Counted from the first letter of the stretch, positions 51,850-61,609 are shown. The stretch: DNA of 64,000 nt from Undibacterium sp. (GCA_030645915.1 JAUSNO010000034.1:52724-116723); one strand, 5' to 3'. The notes: generated by a model not told the origin, from the sequence alone. Translations and numbers: made by a program.

Positions 51850-52734
51850 ATGGAAATTTTCGGTATTCCACTGCAAGCAATGCTGAGCCAGTTGTTATTG
51901 GGTTTGGTCAATGGTTCTTTTTACGCGATGCTGTCGCTGGGACTTGCGGTCATTTTTGGCCTGCTCAATGTCATTAACTTCGCGCACGGTGCGCTGTATA
52001 TGATGGGGGCCTTCCTCGCCTGGATGGGGATGAATTATTTCGGCATTAATTATTGGGTGATGCTGTTTGCTGCACCGCTTCTGGTCGGGCTGTTCGGCAT
52101 CATTATCGAGAAGACCATGCTGCGCTGGCTATACAAACTCGATCATTTGTACGGTTTGCTGCTGACCTTCGGTATTACCTTGCTGCTGGAGGGATTGTTC
52201 CGGTCGTTTTACGGCGTCTCGGGTCAGCCTTATTCGGTGCCGGATGCCCTGATGGGTGCGACCAATCTTGGTTTCATGATCTTGCCTAACTATCGTGCCT
52301 GGATCGTGGTCGCCTCATTGACCGTGTGTTTTTCTACCTGGTTTGTCATCGAGAAAACCAAGCTTGGCGCCTACCTGCGTGCCGGAACCGAGAACCCGAA
52401 ACTGGTCGAGGCCTTTGGCGTCAATGTCCCTTTGATGGTGACCTTGACCTACGGTTTTGGCGTGGCATTGGCGGCCTTTGCCGGTGTCCTGGCAGCCCCT
52501 GTGATTCAGGTCTCCCCACTGATGGGGTCGAACCTGATCATCACGGTATTTGCCGTGGTGGTCATTGGCGGCATGGGTTCGATACTGGGCTCCATCCTGA
52601 CCGGACTAGGCTTGGGAATCATCGAGGGTCTGACGCGCGTTTTTTATCCGGAACTGTCTGCCACTGTAGTGTTTATTGTGATGGCAATCGTGTTGATGAT
52701 ACGTCCCGCCGGATTGTTCGGTAAAGAGAAGTGA
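51850..52734 (+). CDS. livH: branched-chain-type ABC transporter permease (LivH-like)
   Basis: 294 residues with about eight membrane helices. The family pattern is clear: LLLGLVNGSFYAMLSLGLAVIFGLLNVINFAHGALYMMGAF near the N-terminus and the cytoplasmic coupling loop (LGAYLRAGTENPKLVEAFGVNVPLM). It ends in VVVIGGMGSILGSILTGLGLGIIEG. It forms the membrane channel with LivM. The stop is followed after 7 bp by the livM region. Confidence 0.93.
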   Translation: MEIFGIPLQAMLSQLLLGLVNGSFYAMLSLGLAVIFGLLNVINFAHGALYMMGAFLAWMGMNYFGINYWVMLFAAPLLVGLFGIIIEKTMLRWLYKLDHLYGLLLTFGITLLLEGLFRSFYGVSGQPYSVPDALMGATNLGFMILPNYRAWIVVASLTVCFSTWFVIEKTKLGAYLRAGTENPKLVEAFGVNVPLMVTLTYGFGVALAAFAGVLAAPVIQVSPLMGSNLIITVFAVVVIGGMGSILGSILTGLGLGIIEGLTRVFYPELSATVVFIVMAIVLMIRPAGLFGKEK

Positions 52735-52747
52735 TCTGGAGATGCTG

Positions 52748-53719
52748 ATGAATAAGAAATATATCGCGGGCCTTGCTCTGGCCGCCTTGCTGATCGCACC
52801 GTTGATTGTCTATCCGGTGTTTCTGATGAAACTGTTGTGCTTTGCCCTGTTTGCCTGCGCCTTCAATTTATTGATCGGTTTTACCGGCCTGTTATCCTTC
52901 GGCCATGCTGCCTTTTTTGGCGGCGCTGCGTATATCACGGGATGGGCGTTGACTTCCGCCGGTTTGCCGACGGAGTTGGGTCTGTTACTGGGCACCGCCT
53001 CGGGGGCGCTGATTGGCCTCTTGATGGGTAGCCTGGCGATCCGTCGGCAGGGTATTTATTTCACGATGATTACCCTTGCTTTGGCACAGATGCTTTATTT
53101 CGTTTTTCTGCAAGCCAAGTTCACCGGCGGCGAAGATGGCCTGCAGGGCGTGCCACGCGGTAAATTGCTCGGCTTGCTGGATCTGAGTTCCGATTTGAGT
53201 TTGTACTATGTGGTGCTGGCGATCGCGGTGGCCGGGTTTGCTCTGATCGTTCGCACCGTACATTCTCCCTTTGGTCAGGTCTTGAAAGCCATCAAGGAGA
53301 ACGAGCCGCGTGCGATTTCACTGGGATACGATGTTGACCGTTATAAGTTGCTGGCCTTTGTGCTGTCAGCTGCTCTCGCAGGGCTGGCTGGCTCTACCAA
53401 GACACTGGTGCTTGGCTTTGCAACCTTGACGGACGCACACTGGGCGATGTCCGGATTGGTGGTGCTCATGACTCTGGTGGGTGGTCTGGGCACGATTATC
53501 GGGCCCGTGGTTGGCGCCGTAATCATTATTGCACTGGAAAACAAACTGGGGGATCTGGGTAACTTGCTGGCGAACCTGACCAGTGTTGAGTGGTTTCGCT
53601 CTCTGGGCGAATCCGTTACCATTGTTACCGGCCTGATTTTCATCGTTTGCGTGCTGGCATTCAGGCGTGGAATTGTGGGAGAAATCAGTGCGCGGTTTGC
53701 CATGTTCAGAAAAACCTGA
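52748..53719 (+). CDS. livM: branched-chain-type ABC transporter permease (LivM-like)
   Basis: 323 residues from the ATG at 52748, which has GGAG at 52738-52741 at normal spacing; the ATG at 52742 is too close. About nine membrane helices. Signatures: AFNLLIGFTGLLSFGHAAFFGGAAYITG and the coupling loop FGQVLKAIKENEPRAISLGYDVDRYKLLAFVLSA, then LVGGLGTIIGPVVGAVIIIALEN. It is the last gene of the liv-type operon, followed by a terminator. Confidence 0.93.
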   Translation: MNKKYIAGLALAALLIAPLIVYPVFLMKLLCFALFACAFNLLIGFTGLLSFGHAAFFGGAAYITGWALTSAGLPTELGLLLGTASGALIGLLMGSLAIRRQGIYFTMITLALAQMLYFVFLQAKFTGGEDGLQGVPRGKLLGLLDLSSDLSLYYVVLAIAVAGFALIVRTVHSPFGQVLKAIKENEPRAISLGYDVDRYKLLAFVLSAALAGLAGSTKTLVLGFATLTDAHWAMSGLVVLMTLVGGLGTIIGPVVGAVIIIALENKLGDLGNLLANLTSVEWFRSLGESVTIVTGLIFIVCVLAFRRGIVGEISARFAMFRKT

Positions 53720-53744
53720 CCAGGAAATTTTCTTTCACCTCGAC

Positions 53745-53776
53745 TAAAAAATGCCCTGATTTCCAGGGCATTTTTT
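53745..53776. terminator. bidirectional terminator between livM and Fe-alcohol dehydrogenase
   Basis: AAAAAATGCCCTG, loop ATTT, CAGGGCATTTTTT (53746-53776). It serves both convergent genes. Confidence 0.93.
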
Positions 53777-53800
53777 ATGTACCGCGCTCTTTAGAAACGG

Positions 53801-54958
53801 CTACAGTGCCGCTGCATAAATTGCCCTTGCGTCGTCAAATGTCATGGTGCGAGGATTATTGCCGAGTAACCGCGTCTGCAACATGGCGTCGGTGGCAAGT
53901 TGATCCAAATCCTTTTCCTGTATGCCTACATCGCGTAAACGCGTCGCTATGCCCACGCGAGATGCCAGTGCCTCCATTGCCTCAATTAAGGCTTCAGTGC
54001 GCTCCTCGGCACTTCCCTGTGCTTCTGGTGCGATGATCGTGGCCAGTTCTGCATACAGGTCTGCGGCATCCCTGCTATTGAAGCGTAAGACATGTGGCAA
54101 CACCAGGGAATTAGATAGTCCGTGCGGGACATGGAAGATGCCGCCGATAGGATAGGCGAGGGCATGCACCGCTGCACAAGGCGCATTGGCGAAGGATTGC
54201 CCCGCAAGCATGGCGCCGAGCAACATTGCCTGCCGTGCATCGATGTTTGTTCCGTCCGTGCAGGCCTCGTCGATATTTGCCCAGAGCAGAGTTAGGGCTT
54301 GCTTTGCCAGCATATCGGATAAGGGATTTTTTTTATGCTTGGTGGTGTAGGCTTCAATCGCATGCACCATGGCATCGATGCCGGTAGCCGCAGTTATTTT
54401 GCCAGGCAAGCCTAGCGTAAGCTCTGCATCGAGTATCGCAATGTCCGCATATAGTTGCGGTGCAACAACACCCATTTTGGTCGTTGCGCCTGTCGTCACG
54501 ATGGCGATGGGCGTGACTTCCGACCCGGTTCCCGCCGTCGTCGGTATTTGTATTAGTGGCAGCCGCGCCCCTTTAACATTGCCTATCCCGTACATGGTCG
54601 CGAGTGTTTGCTCTCCACTTGCGAGAATGGCAATGAGTTTGGCAACGTCCATAGAGCTTCCGCCACCCAAGCCGATGACCAGTTCTATCTGTTGCTGTTT
54701 TGCGCCGGCGACCGCTGTGAATACAATTGCTTCAGGAGGATCTGCAACAACGTCTGAAAAAGTGGAAACGGCAAAGCTATTTTTTTCCAGACTGGTGATG
54801 ATTGGCGCGACAAGTCCTGTCGCGAGAAAACCGGGATCGGTGACGATCAGTACATTTTTTATGTTTGGGTAATGTTGTGCGACGATGTTGCCCAATTGTG
54901 CTGCGGCACCCGCCTGGCTGATCAGACACGGAACAGTGCGAAATTCAAAATTATCCAT
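53801..54958 (-). CDS. iron-containing alcohol dehydrogenase
   Basis: 385 residues. Nucleotide-binding GLGGGSSMDVAKLIAIL near residue 97. The Fe-ADH signature covers TTAGTGSEVTPIAIVT and the metal ligands in GIDAMVHAIEAYTTKHKKNPLSD, VHALAYPIGGIFHVPHGLSNSLVLP (two His) and neighbouring Asp/His. It interconverts an alcohol and an aldehyde or ketone with NAD(P)H. It converges on the transporter operon and may process the same compound class as the GMC oxidoreductase, but that is inference. Confidence 0.94.
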   Translation of the reverse strand: MDNFEFRTVPCLISQAGAAAQLGNIVAQHYPNIKNVLIVTDPGFLATGLVAPIITSLEKNSFAVSTFSDVVADPPEAIVFTAVAGAKQQQIELVIGLGGGSSMDVAKLIAILASGEQTLATMYGIGNVKGARLPLIQIPTTAGTGSEVTPIAIVTTGATTKMGVVAPQLYADIAILDAELTLGLPGKITAATGIDAMVHAIEAYTTKHKKNPLSDMLAKQALTLLWANIDEACTDGTNIDARQAMLLGAMLAGQSFANAPCAAVHALAYPIGGIFHVPHGLSNSLVLPHVLRFNSRDAADLYAELATIIAPEAQGSAEERTEALIEAMEALASRVGIATRLRDVGIQEKDLDQLATDAMLQTRLLGNNPRTMTFDDARAIYAAAL

Positions 54959-55076
54959 GGTATTCGGTTTCTAAATAATTGCTTCGTTTAATGTTGGTGC
55001 TGATGGCACAAGATGTTGCTCCTATTGTAGCAAGTCTTGTTATCCTGTTAGCTTGAATAGATTTCAATACTAAATA

Positions 55077-55835
55077 ATGGACTTTTTGATCTTGGGTGTG
55101 GCGGCTTTTCTGGCCGGATTTGTTGACGCGGTTGTTGGTGGGGGAGGGTTAATTCAATTGCCAGCCTTGTTTTCCGTTATGCCGGGGACGGCACCTGCCA
55201 CGCTGCTTGGCACCAGCAAATTGGCGGGGATTTGGGGCACTTCGGTGGCGGCTGCAAATTATATGCGTGCCGTGCGCATACAGTGGGATGTTGTGTTGCC
55301 CGCAGCACTTACTGCATTTATTCTGTCGTTTGCCGGTGCATTTACGGTGACCCATTTACCTCCGACGTATCTGAGGATGGCGCTTCCTTTCATACTGTTT
55401 GCGGTTGCAGTGTATACCTTTAAAAGAAAGGATTTAGGCACTCACCACGTACCTGCATTCAAGGGAGGTAAAGAGAGGTCAATGGCAATGCTCGTTGCTG
55501 GCGGGATAGGATTTTATGATGGTTTTTTTGGACCTGGCACCGGGAGTTTTTTCATATTTCTCTTCGTACGCTTGTTTGGATATGATTTTTTGCGTGCGTC
55601 TGCCGTCTCGAAGGTATTGAATGTCGCATGCAATGCTGCGGCTTTGTTATGGTTTGGTTATAGCGGCCACCTTATCTGGCCGATGGGTTTGGCAATGGCT
55701 GCGTGCGGTATTTGCGGTTCGTTGGCTGGTAGCCGCTTGGCGATTCGACATGGCAGCGGGTTTGTCAGGCGAATGTTTTTGGTTGTAGTCGCGGCTTTAA
55801 TATTGAAAACTGCCTACGATGCTTTTTTTAAATGA
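55077..55835 (+). CDS. TSUP (TauE/SafE) family permease
   Basis: 252 residues with about eight membrane helices in two repeated halves. The first half has the family motif AGFVDAVVGGGGLIQLPALFS and LLGTSKLAGIWGTSVAAANYMR. The second has GFYDGFFGPGTGSFFIFLFVRL and ASAVSKVLNVACNAAAL. Relatives transport sulfite, sulfoacetate or other organosulfur anions. It ends 4 bp before the first parS site. Confidence 0.9.
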   Translation: MDFLILGVAAFLAGFVDAVVGGGGLIQLPALFSVMPGTAPATLLGTSKLAGIWGTSVAAANYMRAVRIQWDVVLPAALTAFILSFAGAFTVTHLPPTYLRMALPFILFAVAVYTFKRKDLGTHHVPAFKGGKERSMAMLVAGGIGFYDGFFGPGTGSFFIFLFVRLFGYDFLRASAVSKVLNVACNAAALLWFGYSGHLIWPMGLAMAACGICGSLAGSRLAIRHGSGFVRRMFLVVVAALILKTAYDAFFK

Positions 55836-55839
55836 AGTT

Positions 55840-55855
55840 TGTTTCACGTGAAACA
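55840..55855. promoter_or_regulatory. parS: parS site 1
   Basis: TGTTTCACGTGAAACA, a perfect 16-bp palindrome matching the ParB-binding consensus. Confidence 0.95.
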
Positions 55856-55878
55856 TTTTTGTATGTGAAGGAGTGCCG

Positions 55879-56598
55879 GTGGCTTATCAGGATAGCGTGA
55901 TATTTCAACGTACCGAATCAGGCATTGCCGCGATTCGTACGAGTAAGGAGGTACTTCGTCATAATGAACGGTTAGTGCTTGTATTGATTGATGGCGTAAA
56001 TACGTATGGTGCTTTGCGCACTAAGTTGCGAGGTTTGGCTGGTGAGAGATTTGACCGCGCGCTGGAAGGACTGCAGGAAAAGGGCTTGATTGTAGAAATT
56101 CTTTTTCCATTGATCGATAAGCGTAAGGATGCGATACATCCAGATGTCTTGGTTGATTTTATCAAGAAAAATTCAGATGCCCAGTCGGATGCGTTTGCCG
56201 ATGGAGGCCGCGCTCACATGACTGACGGTGATGAAAACGAGCAGGTTTTTTCAGGGATGATTTCTGACAATGCAAATATCGGCTTGTCCGTAAATACAAA
56301 AACTGGCGTCGCTTCACAATTAAGTAGCGCGACATATTTGCGCCAGACTGGGAATGCAGGCTCGGATGAGGTTGATTTTTATTTGCCTGTGGATGTGTCT
56401 TTAGGGGCTGTGGCTATTTCTTCACGAACAAAAACAAAACTGGTTAACGTGCATCCCCAGCCCGAAAGAAGGAAGCGAAAGAAGTCAAAGCGGCCGGTTA
56501 TCGTACAAATTGGCTGGCATATTTATGTTTATTACGGCTTGCTAGCATTGGGTGTTTTACTCGTTTTATATGCTGTGTTTGTTAAGTCGTTCAGGTAG
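55879..56598 (+). CDS. unknown membrane protein between two parS sites
   Basis: 239 residues from the GTG at 55879 (MAYQDSVIFQRTESG). AAGGAG at 55867-55872 is 6 bp upstream, while the in-frame GTG at 55873 touches the site. Residues 1-80 resemble a small winged-helix-like domain (GIAAIRTSKEVLRHNERLVLVLIDGVNTYGALRTKLRGL). A hydrophilic, probably disordered middle follows, then a very basic stretch (ERRKRKKSKRP) and one membrane helix at the C-terminus (YVYYGLLALGVLLVLYAVFV). The protein is thus predicted to be membrane-tethered with a cytoplasmic N-domain. The family is unknown. Confidence 0.75.
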   Translation: MAYQDSVIFQRTESGIAAIRTSKEVLRHNERLVLVLIDGVNTYGALRTKLRGLAGERFDRALEGLQEKGLIVEILFPLIDKRKDAIHPDVLVDFIKKNSDAQSDAFADGGRAHMTDGDENEQVFSGMISDNANIGLSVNTKTGVASQLSSATYLRQTGNAGSDEVDFYLPVDVSLGAVAISSRTKTKLVNVHPQPERRKRKKSKRPVIVQIGWHIYVYYGLLALGVLLVLYAVFVKSFR

Positions 56599-56617
56599 AT
56601 TTGTGAAATCACAGGAT

Positions 56618-56633
56618 TGTTTCACGTGAAACA
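56618..56633. promoter_or_regulatory. parS: parS site 2
   Basis: TGTTTCACGTGAAACA, identical to site 1. It lies 99 bp before the mnmG start. A TATAAT at 56691-56696 is a possible -10 element for mnmG. Confidence 0.95.
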
Positions 56634-56732
56634 AATATTTTATTTTCTCCAAACAGCGCTATTTCAAAATAAGTACGCAGCAAAAACAACTATAATCGTG
56701 CCTCTCCAGATCTCCTTAAGTCAAAGTATTCC

Positions 56733-58664
56733 ATGTTTTATCCAAAAGAATTCGATGTAATTGTTGTTGGCGGCGGTCACGCCGGTACCGAGGCTGCCCT
56801 GGCCGCTGCGCGTATGGGGCAAAAAACCTTATTATTGACGCATAACATTGAGACCTTGGGGCAGATGTCGTGCAACCCATCCATCGGCGGAATCGGTAAA
56901 GGGCATCTGGTGAAAGAAGTGGATGCCATGGGTGGTGCGATGGCAATTGCGACTGATGAGGCGGGAATACAATTTCGCATCCTCAATTCATCAAAAGGGC
57001 CGGCGGTTAGAGCAACCCGGGCGCAGGCAGATCGGATTTTGTACAAGCAGGCGATCCGTAGTCGCTTGGAAAATCAGGAAAATTTATGGATTTTTCAACA
57101 GGCTGTGGATGATCTGATCGTTGAGGGTGATAGGGTTGTTGGCGCGGTTACCCAGATTGGCGTGCGCTTCCGCTCCCGGTCAGTGGTGCTTACCGCGGGG
57201 ACTTTTCTGGATGGAAAAATCCATGTCGGGCTGAATAATTATTCTGCGGGTAGGGCGGGTGATCCACCTGCCGTGTCTTTGTCGATGCGTTTGAAAGAGC
57301 TTTCATTGCCTCAGGGGCGCTTGAAGACCGGGACTCCACCGCGAATTGACGGGAGAAGTATTGATTTTTCCGTAATGCAAGAGCAACCCGGTGATCACGA
57401 TCCTATTCCTGTATTTTCCGTGATGGGTAATGTGGCCATGCATCCACGGCAGCTGCCTTGCTGGATCACCCATACCAATCAACAGACGCACGATATTATC
57501 CGTGCCGGACTGGATCGCAGTCCGATGTACACGGGCGTGATTGAAGGGGTGGGGCCGCGTTACTGTCCTTCGATCGAGGACAAGATTCACCGATTTTCGG
57601 GGAAGGAATCGCATCAGATTTTTCTGGAACCAGAAGGGCTCACGACCAATGAATATTACCCGAATGGGATTTCTACCAGTTTGCCATTCGATGTGCAGTT
57701 AGATTTGGTGCGCTCCATGCGCGGTATGGAAAATGCCTATATTTTGCGACCTGGTTATGCGATTGAATATGACTACTTTGATCCGCGCGGTTTAAAAACC
57801 TCACTTGAAACCCGCCAGATAAAAGGCCTGTTTTTCGCGGGGCAGATCAACGGAACAACTGGCTATGAAGAAGCGGCGGCACAAGGTATGTTGGCCGGAT
57901 TGAATGCCGCACTGTTGACTCAAGGCCGAGACGCCTGGGTGCCGCGTCGCGACGAGGCATATTTAGGTGTGCTGGTCGATGATCTGACCACCAAGGGTGT
58001 ACAGGAGCCGTACCGTATGTTCACAAGCCGTGCCGAATTTCGTCTCAGCTTACGTGAAGATAATGCCGATATGCGGTTAACAGAAATTGGTCGGCGCCTT
58101 GGTTGTGTCAGTGATACCCAGTGGGAAATGTTCGAGAAAAAGCGTGAAGCTGTTTCACGTGAAATGGAACGACTCAAGTCGACCTGGGTTAGCCCTAGAT
58201 TATTAGAAGATGCTGAGGGTGAGCGCGTAGTGGGTAAGGCGTTGGAGCGCGAGTATTCTCTGGCAGATTTGCTGGGCAGGCCACAGGTTACCTACGATAT
58301 CTTGATGGGTCTTCAGGGTAGAGAGGGGCAGCAATTGGCTGGGCCAGGGGTTGCTGATGCAGCGGTAAAAGAGCAAGTTGAGATTCAGATTAAGTATTCT
58401 GGTTATATCGGCAGGCAGGCAAAGGAAGTAGAACGTCATGCCTACTTTGAAAATCTGAAGATGCCAGACGACTTCGATTATCTTGAAGTGAATGGTTTAT
58501 CGGTTGAAGTGAAACAGAAGCTTAATACCCATAGACCAGAAAGTTTAGGGCAGTGCGGGCGGATTTCGGGCGTCACACCCGCAGCTATTTCATTGTTACT
58601 GGTGCACTTGAAAAAACGTGGCTTCAAGGGCTTTGTGGCTGCTGAGGCAGGTGAAAAAATATGA
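56733..58664 (+). CDS. mnmG: tRNA uridine-5-carboxymethylaminomethyl modification enzyme MnmG (GidA)
   Basis: 643 residues, full length. N-terminal FAD motif [21 protein letters not shown]; GidA signatures [13 protein letters not shown] with [14 protein letters not shown], the [24 protein letters not shown] block and [16 protein letters not shown]. With MnmE it modifies U34 of several tRNAs using FAD and methylene-tetrahydrofolate. mnmE is not in the window. A near-perfect parS site lies inside the gene at 58151. Its end overlaps rsmG by 4 bp. Confidence 0.97.
   Translation: MFYPKEFDVIVVGGGHAGTEAALAAARMGQKTLLLTHNIETLGQMSCNPSIGGIGKGHLVKEVDAMGGAMAIATDEAGIQFRILNSSKGPAVRATRAQADRILYKQAIRSRLENQENLWIFQQAVDDLIVEGDRVVGAVTQIGVRFRSRSVVLTAGTFLDGKIHVGLNNYSAGRAGDPPAVSLSMRLKELSLPQGRLKTGTPPRIDGRSIDFSVMQEQPGDHDPIPVFSVMGNVAMHPRQLPCWITHTNQQTHDIIRAGLDRSPMYTGVIEGVGPRYCPSIEDKIHRFSGKESHQIFLEPEGLTTNEYYPNGISTSLPFDVQLDLVRSMRGMENAYILRPGYAIEYDYFDPRGLKTSLETRQIKGLFFAGQINGTTGYEEAAAQGMLAGLNAALLTQGRDAWVPRRDEAYLGVLVDDLTTKGVQEPYRMFTSRAEFRLSLREDNADMRLTEIGRRLGCVSDTQWEMFEKKREAVSREMERLKSTWVSPRLLEDAEGERVVGKALEREYSLADLLGRPQVTYDILMGLQGREGQQLAGPGVADAAVKEQVEIQIKYSGYIGRQAKEVERHAYFENLKMPDDFDYLEVNGLSVEVKQKLNTHRPESLGQCGRISGVTPAAISLLLVHLKKRGFKGFVAAEAGEKI
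58151..58166. promoter_or_regulatory. parS-like site inside mnmG
   Basis: TGTTTCACGTGAAATG matches the parS palindrome at 14 of 16 positions, including the central TTTCACGTGAAA. It is a candidate third ParB site, 1.5 kb from site 2. Confidence 0.7.
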
Positions 58665-59311
58665 AAGTGTTTAATCGCGACACGCTGACATTCATGTTGC
58701 GTGAAGGTGTCAAATCCTTGCCTCTTACATTAAGCGAAACGCAAATCGAGCAGATGATTTCTTACTTGGCGCTATTGTGCAAGTGGAATTCTGTTTATAA
58801 CTTGACGTCGGTGCGTGACCCGAATGAGATGGTGAAGCAGCATTTGCTTGATTCCCTTTCTGCGGCACATGCTTTCAAAGATGCAAAAAATGTTTTGGAT
58901 GTGGGTTCTGGCGGAGGTTTGCCTGGAATGATTTTAGCCATCACTTATCCAATGATCCATTTCTCGATGATTGATACCGTCAGTAAAAAAACGGCATTTT
59001 TATCGCAGGCAAAAGCCGAGTTAGCATTATCCAATGTCACGATACATACCGGTCGGGTAGAACTTTTGCAAGTTGCGCAAAAATTTGATGTCATTACTTC
59101 GCGGGCATTTTCCGAGCTAAGTAATTTTGTGAATTGGTCCGGGCATTTGCTTGCAGATGGCGGACATTTCATCGCCATGAAGGGAGTTGCTCCCAATGAA
59201 GAAATAGCACGATTACCTGCTGGCTGGAAAGTTAAGGCGATTGAGTCGCTCTCTGTTCCAGGCTTGGATGTCGAGCGTCATTTAATCATGATCGAAAAAG
59301 AGTCACTCTGA
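58661..59311 (+). CDS. rsmG: 16S rRNA m7G527 methyltransferase RsmG (GidB)
   Basis: 216 residues. AdoMet-binding motif [16 protein letters not shown] near residue 85; family motif [21 protein letters not shown] at about 46-66; [16 protein letters not shown] in the active-site region. It methylates G527 of 16S rRNA. Its ATG overlaps the mnmG stop (ATGA), the usual coupling in this operon. Confidence 0.96.
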   Translation: MKVFNRDTLTFMLREGVKSLPLTLSETQIEQMISYLALLCKWNSVYNLTSVRDPNEMVKQHLLDSLSAAHAFKDAKNVLDVGSGGGLPGMILAITYPMIHFSMIDTVSKKTAFLSQAKAELALSNVTIHTGRVELLQVAQKFDVITSRAFSELSNFVNWSGHLLADGGHFIAMKGVAPNEEIARLPAGWKVKAIESLSVPGLDVERHLIMIEKESL

Positions 59312-59353
59312 AGTCGGTTTTTGAGTCCGAAGCAAAACTTACCCTAAAGTAAA

Positions 59354-60133
59354 ATGGCTAAAATTTTTTGTATCGCAAACCAAAAAGGCGGAGTGGGTAA
59401 AACCACGACAACTGTTAATCTCGCCGCAGGATTGGCAAAGCTTGAGCAGCGGGTTTTACTGGTCGATCTTGATCCCCAAGGCAACGCCACGATGGGGGCG
59501 GGGATTAACAAGGCAAAGTTGAGTACGTCGATCTATCAAGTACTGCTCGGCATGTCCAATGCCAAATTGGCCATACAGCGTTCAGAAGCGGGCAAATTTG
59601 ACGTGTTGCCGTCCAATCGCGAGTTGGCCGGTGCTGAGGTTGAAATGGTCGAGCTTGAAAATCGTGATAAGCGCCTGCGTGATGCCTTGATGGAAGTAAG
59701 TGCTGACTATGATTTCATTTTGATTGATTGTCCACCCGCTTTGTCGATGCTGACACTCAATGGATTGTGTGCGGCTCATGGCGTCATCATTCCCATGCAA
59801 TGTGAATATTACGCTTTGGAAGGCTTGTCAGATCTGGCGAATACGATCAAGAAAGTGTCGGCCAATCTGAATCCCGACTTGAAAATTGTGGGCTTATTGC
59901 GAGTGATGTTTGATCCTCGGATGACGCTTTCACAACAAGTATCGGACCAATTGGAGCAACATTTTGGCGATAAAGTCTTCAAAACGCTCATACCGCGCAA
60001 TGTGCGCTTGGCGGAAGCGCCATCTTACGGCATCCCTGGCGTGGTATTTGACCCATCTTCAAAAGGTGCTCAAGCTTATATCGCTTTCGGCGCAGAGATG
60101 GTGGAACGAATTAAATCATTGGAAACTAAGTAA
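59354..60133 (+). CDS. parA: chromosome partitioning ATPase ParA
   Basis: 259 residues. Deviant Walker A KGGVGKTTTTVNLAAGLA near the N-terminus, Walker A' region LLVDLDPQGNATMG and Walker B FILIDCPPALSML. It is a chromosomal (type Ia without helix-turn-helix) ParA that positions the ParB-parS origin region. Its stop overlaps the parB start (TAATG). Confidence 0.97.
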   Translation: MAKIFCIANQKGGVGKTTTTVNLAAGLAKLEQRVLLVDLDPQGNATMGAGINKAKLSTSIYQVLLGMSNAKLAIQRSEAGKFDVLPSNRELAGAEVEMVELENRDKRLRDALMEVSADYDFILIDCPPALSMLTLNGLCAAHGVIIPMQCEYYALEGLSDLANTIKKVSANLNPDLKIVGLLRVMFDPRMTLSQQVSDQLEQHFGDKVFKTLIPRNVRLAEAPSYGIPGVVFDPSSKGAQAYIAFGAEMVERIKSLETK

Positions 60134-61026
60134 TGGCAACGAAGAAACAAAAAGGATTGGGGCGCGGTCTGGAGGCATTATTTGATGGCGCAGGCGATTT
60201 TAGCGAAGCAGTGTCTACCGTTGTCGGTGCGCCCACTAGCCTTCTGATCACGCAGATGCAGGCTGGCAAATATCAGCCACGTACCAGAATGGACGAGGGA
60301 GCCTTGACTGAACTGGCCGCCTCAATCAAGGCACAGGGCTTGATGCAGCCGATTCTTGTCCGTCCAATAGGTCAGAACGGTGGCATTACCCGCTATGAGA
60401 TTATTGCTGGTGAACGACGTTTTCGTGCGTCACAGATGGCAGGATTGGACGAAGTGCCAGTTCTGGTCAAGGACGTTGATGATCAGGCCGCTGCCGCAAT
60501 GGCGCTGATTGAAAATATTCAGCGAGAAGATCTTAACCCGCTTGAGGAGGCGCAAGGCATACATAGGCTCATTTCCGATTTTGCCTTTACCCATGAGCAA
60601 GCAGCGAGTGCAGTAGGGCGTTCTCGCAGCGCAGTTTCAAATCTGTTGCGTTTACTTAACCTTGCCAAGCCGGTTCAGACGATGTTAATGGCGGGTGACA
60701 TCGACATGGGGCATGCCCGGGCTTTGCTGGCTACCGATGCGGCGACACAAATTCAATTGGCAAATCAAGTAGTTGCCAAGAGAATGTCAGTCAGAGAGGC
60801 TGAGAAGTTGGTCGCTCGTTTTGCCGCAGAAATGAGTTCTCCGGCTAAAACGCGAGAAAAAACAGAAAAATCACGAGACATTACGCGACTCGAAGAAGAG
60901 CTGTCTGATTTGTTGGTTACCCAGGTTACATTGAAAATGGGTTCCAAAGGTCGGGGACAGCTGATCATCGATTTTGCCGACCTTGATTCCCTTGACGGCG
61001 TGATTCTGAAAATTCGCGGGCAATAA
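60133..61026 (+). CDS. parB: chromosome partitioning protein ParB
   Basis: 297 residues. N-terminal basic ParA-interacting segment (KKQKGLGRGLEALFDG), the CTPase/ParB domain at about 35-125 with QPRTRMDEGALTELAASIKAQGLMQPILVRP and the ENIQREDLNPLEEA motif, a helix-turn-helix (FAFTHEQAASAVGRSRSAVSNLLRLL), and a C-terminal dimerisation domain. It binds the parS sites upstream and spreads by CTP-driven sliding. It is the last gene before the atp promoter. Confidence 0.97.
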   Translation: MATKKQKGLGRGLEALFDGAGDFSEAVSTVVGAPTSLLITQMQAGKYQPRTRMDEGALTELAASIKAQGLMQPILVRPIGQNGGITRYEIIAGERRFRASQMAGLDEVPVLVKDVDDQAAAAMALIENIQREDLNPLEEAQGIHRLISDFAFTHEQAASAVGRSRSAVSNLLRLLNLAKPVQTMLMAGDIDMGHARALLATDAATQIQLANQVVAKRMSVREAEKLVARFAAEMSSPAKTREKTEKSRDITRLEEELSDLLVTQVTLKMGSKGRGQLIIDFADLDSLDGVILKIRGQ

Positions 61027-61117
61027 AGTGGCGTGATTTTTTTGCAACGCAATAAAAATGCCAAAAATTCTGCCAAAAACATCGCCTTGTCTCATTTTGG
61101 TGCAATGCATTAATCGT

Positions 61118-61147
61118 TTGACGATGCGATGCACTACCACGTATAAT
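61118..61147 (+). promoter_or_regulatory. sigma70-type promoter of the atp operon
   Basis: TTGACG at 61118-61123, an 18-bp spacer and TATAAT at 61142-61147. It lies 118 bp before atpI. The rest of 61027-61264 holds no gene. No terminator was recognised after parB. Confidence 0.75.
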
Positions 61148-61264
61148 TTTGGGGCTTTGGCTGGTGATAATTTGTGCAGTCCACAGATTTGGTGATAAAA
61201 CCAATTAGTTCAATAGCTATCTGTAAATAAATATTGAGTTTTAGTAAATAAATAAGGAAATGGC

Positions 61265-61609
61265 ATGGCGCGTATGGTTCTGTTGCAATTTGCAGCAGCT
61301 TTGGTAGTCGCGCTGGTGGCAGTTTTTGTGTCTGGTCTTTCCTCAGGAATTTCCGCTTTGCTAGGCGGACTTAGTTGCGCGATCCCTAATGCCTTATTTG
61401 CCTTGCGCTTGAACGCCAGCGCAAAAAAGCCAGGGGGTGGTAATCCGATGAATTTTTTCATCGGGGAGTTTATAAAAATTGGATCGACAATTGCGCTCAT
61501 GATGGCAGTTGTCTGGTTGTATCGCGATTTGCATTGGGTAGCGTTTATCGCTGGGATCGTCGTGATACTTAAAAGTTATTTCATCTTACTATTTAGACAC
61601 AAACTATGA
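61265..61609 (+). CDS. atpI: ATP synthase protein I
   Basis: 114 residues with four membrane helices ([71 protein letters not shown]). It matches AtpI, an assembly factor for the c-ring and/or magnesium handling. The ATG at 61265 has AAGG 8 bp upstream. It overlaps atpB by 4 bp (ATGA). Confidence 0.92.
   Translation: MARMVLLQFAAALVVALVAVFVSGLSSGISALLGGLSCAIPNALFALRLNASAKKPGGGNPMNFFIGEFIKIGSTIALMMAVVWLYRDLHWVAFIAGIVVILKSYFILLFRHKL

Noticed and set aside
50850..51911. 353-codon minus-strand open frame opposite the ABC binding protein
   Set aside because: The other strand carries a complete signal peptide and binding-protein fold. This frame has no ribosome site or family match that I recognise.
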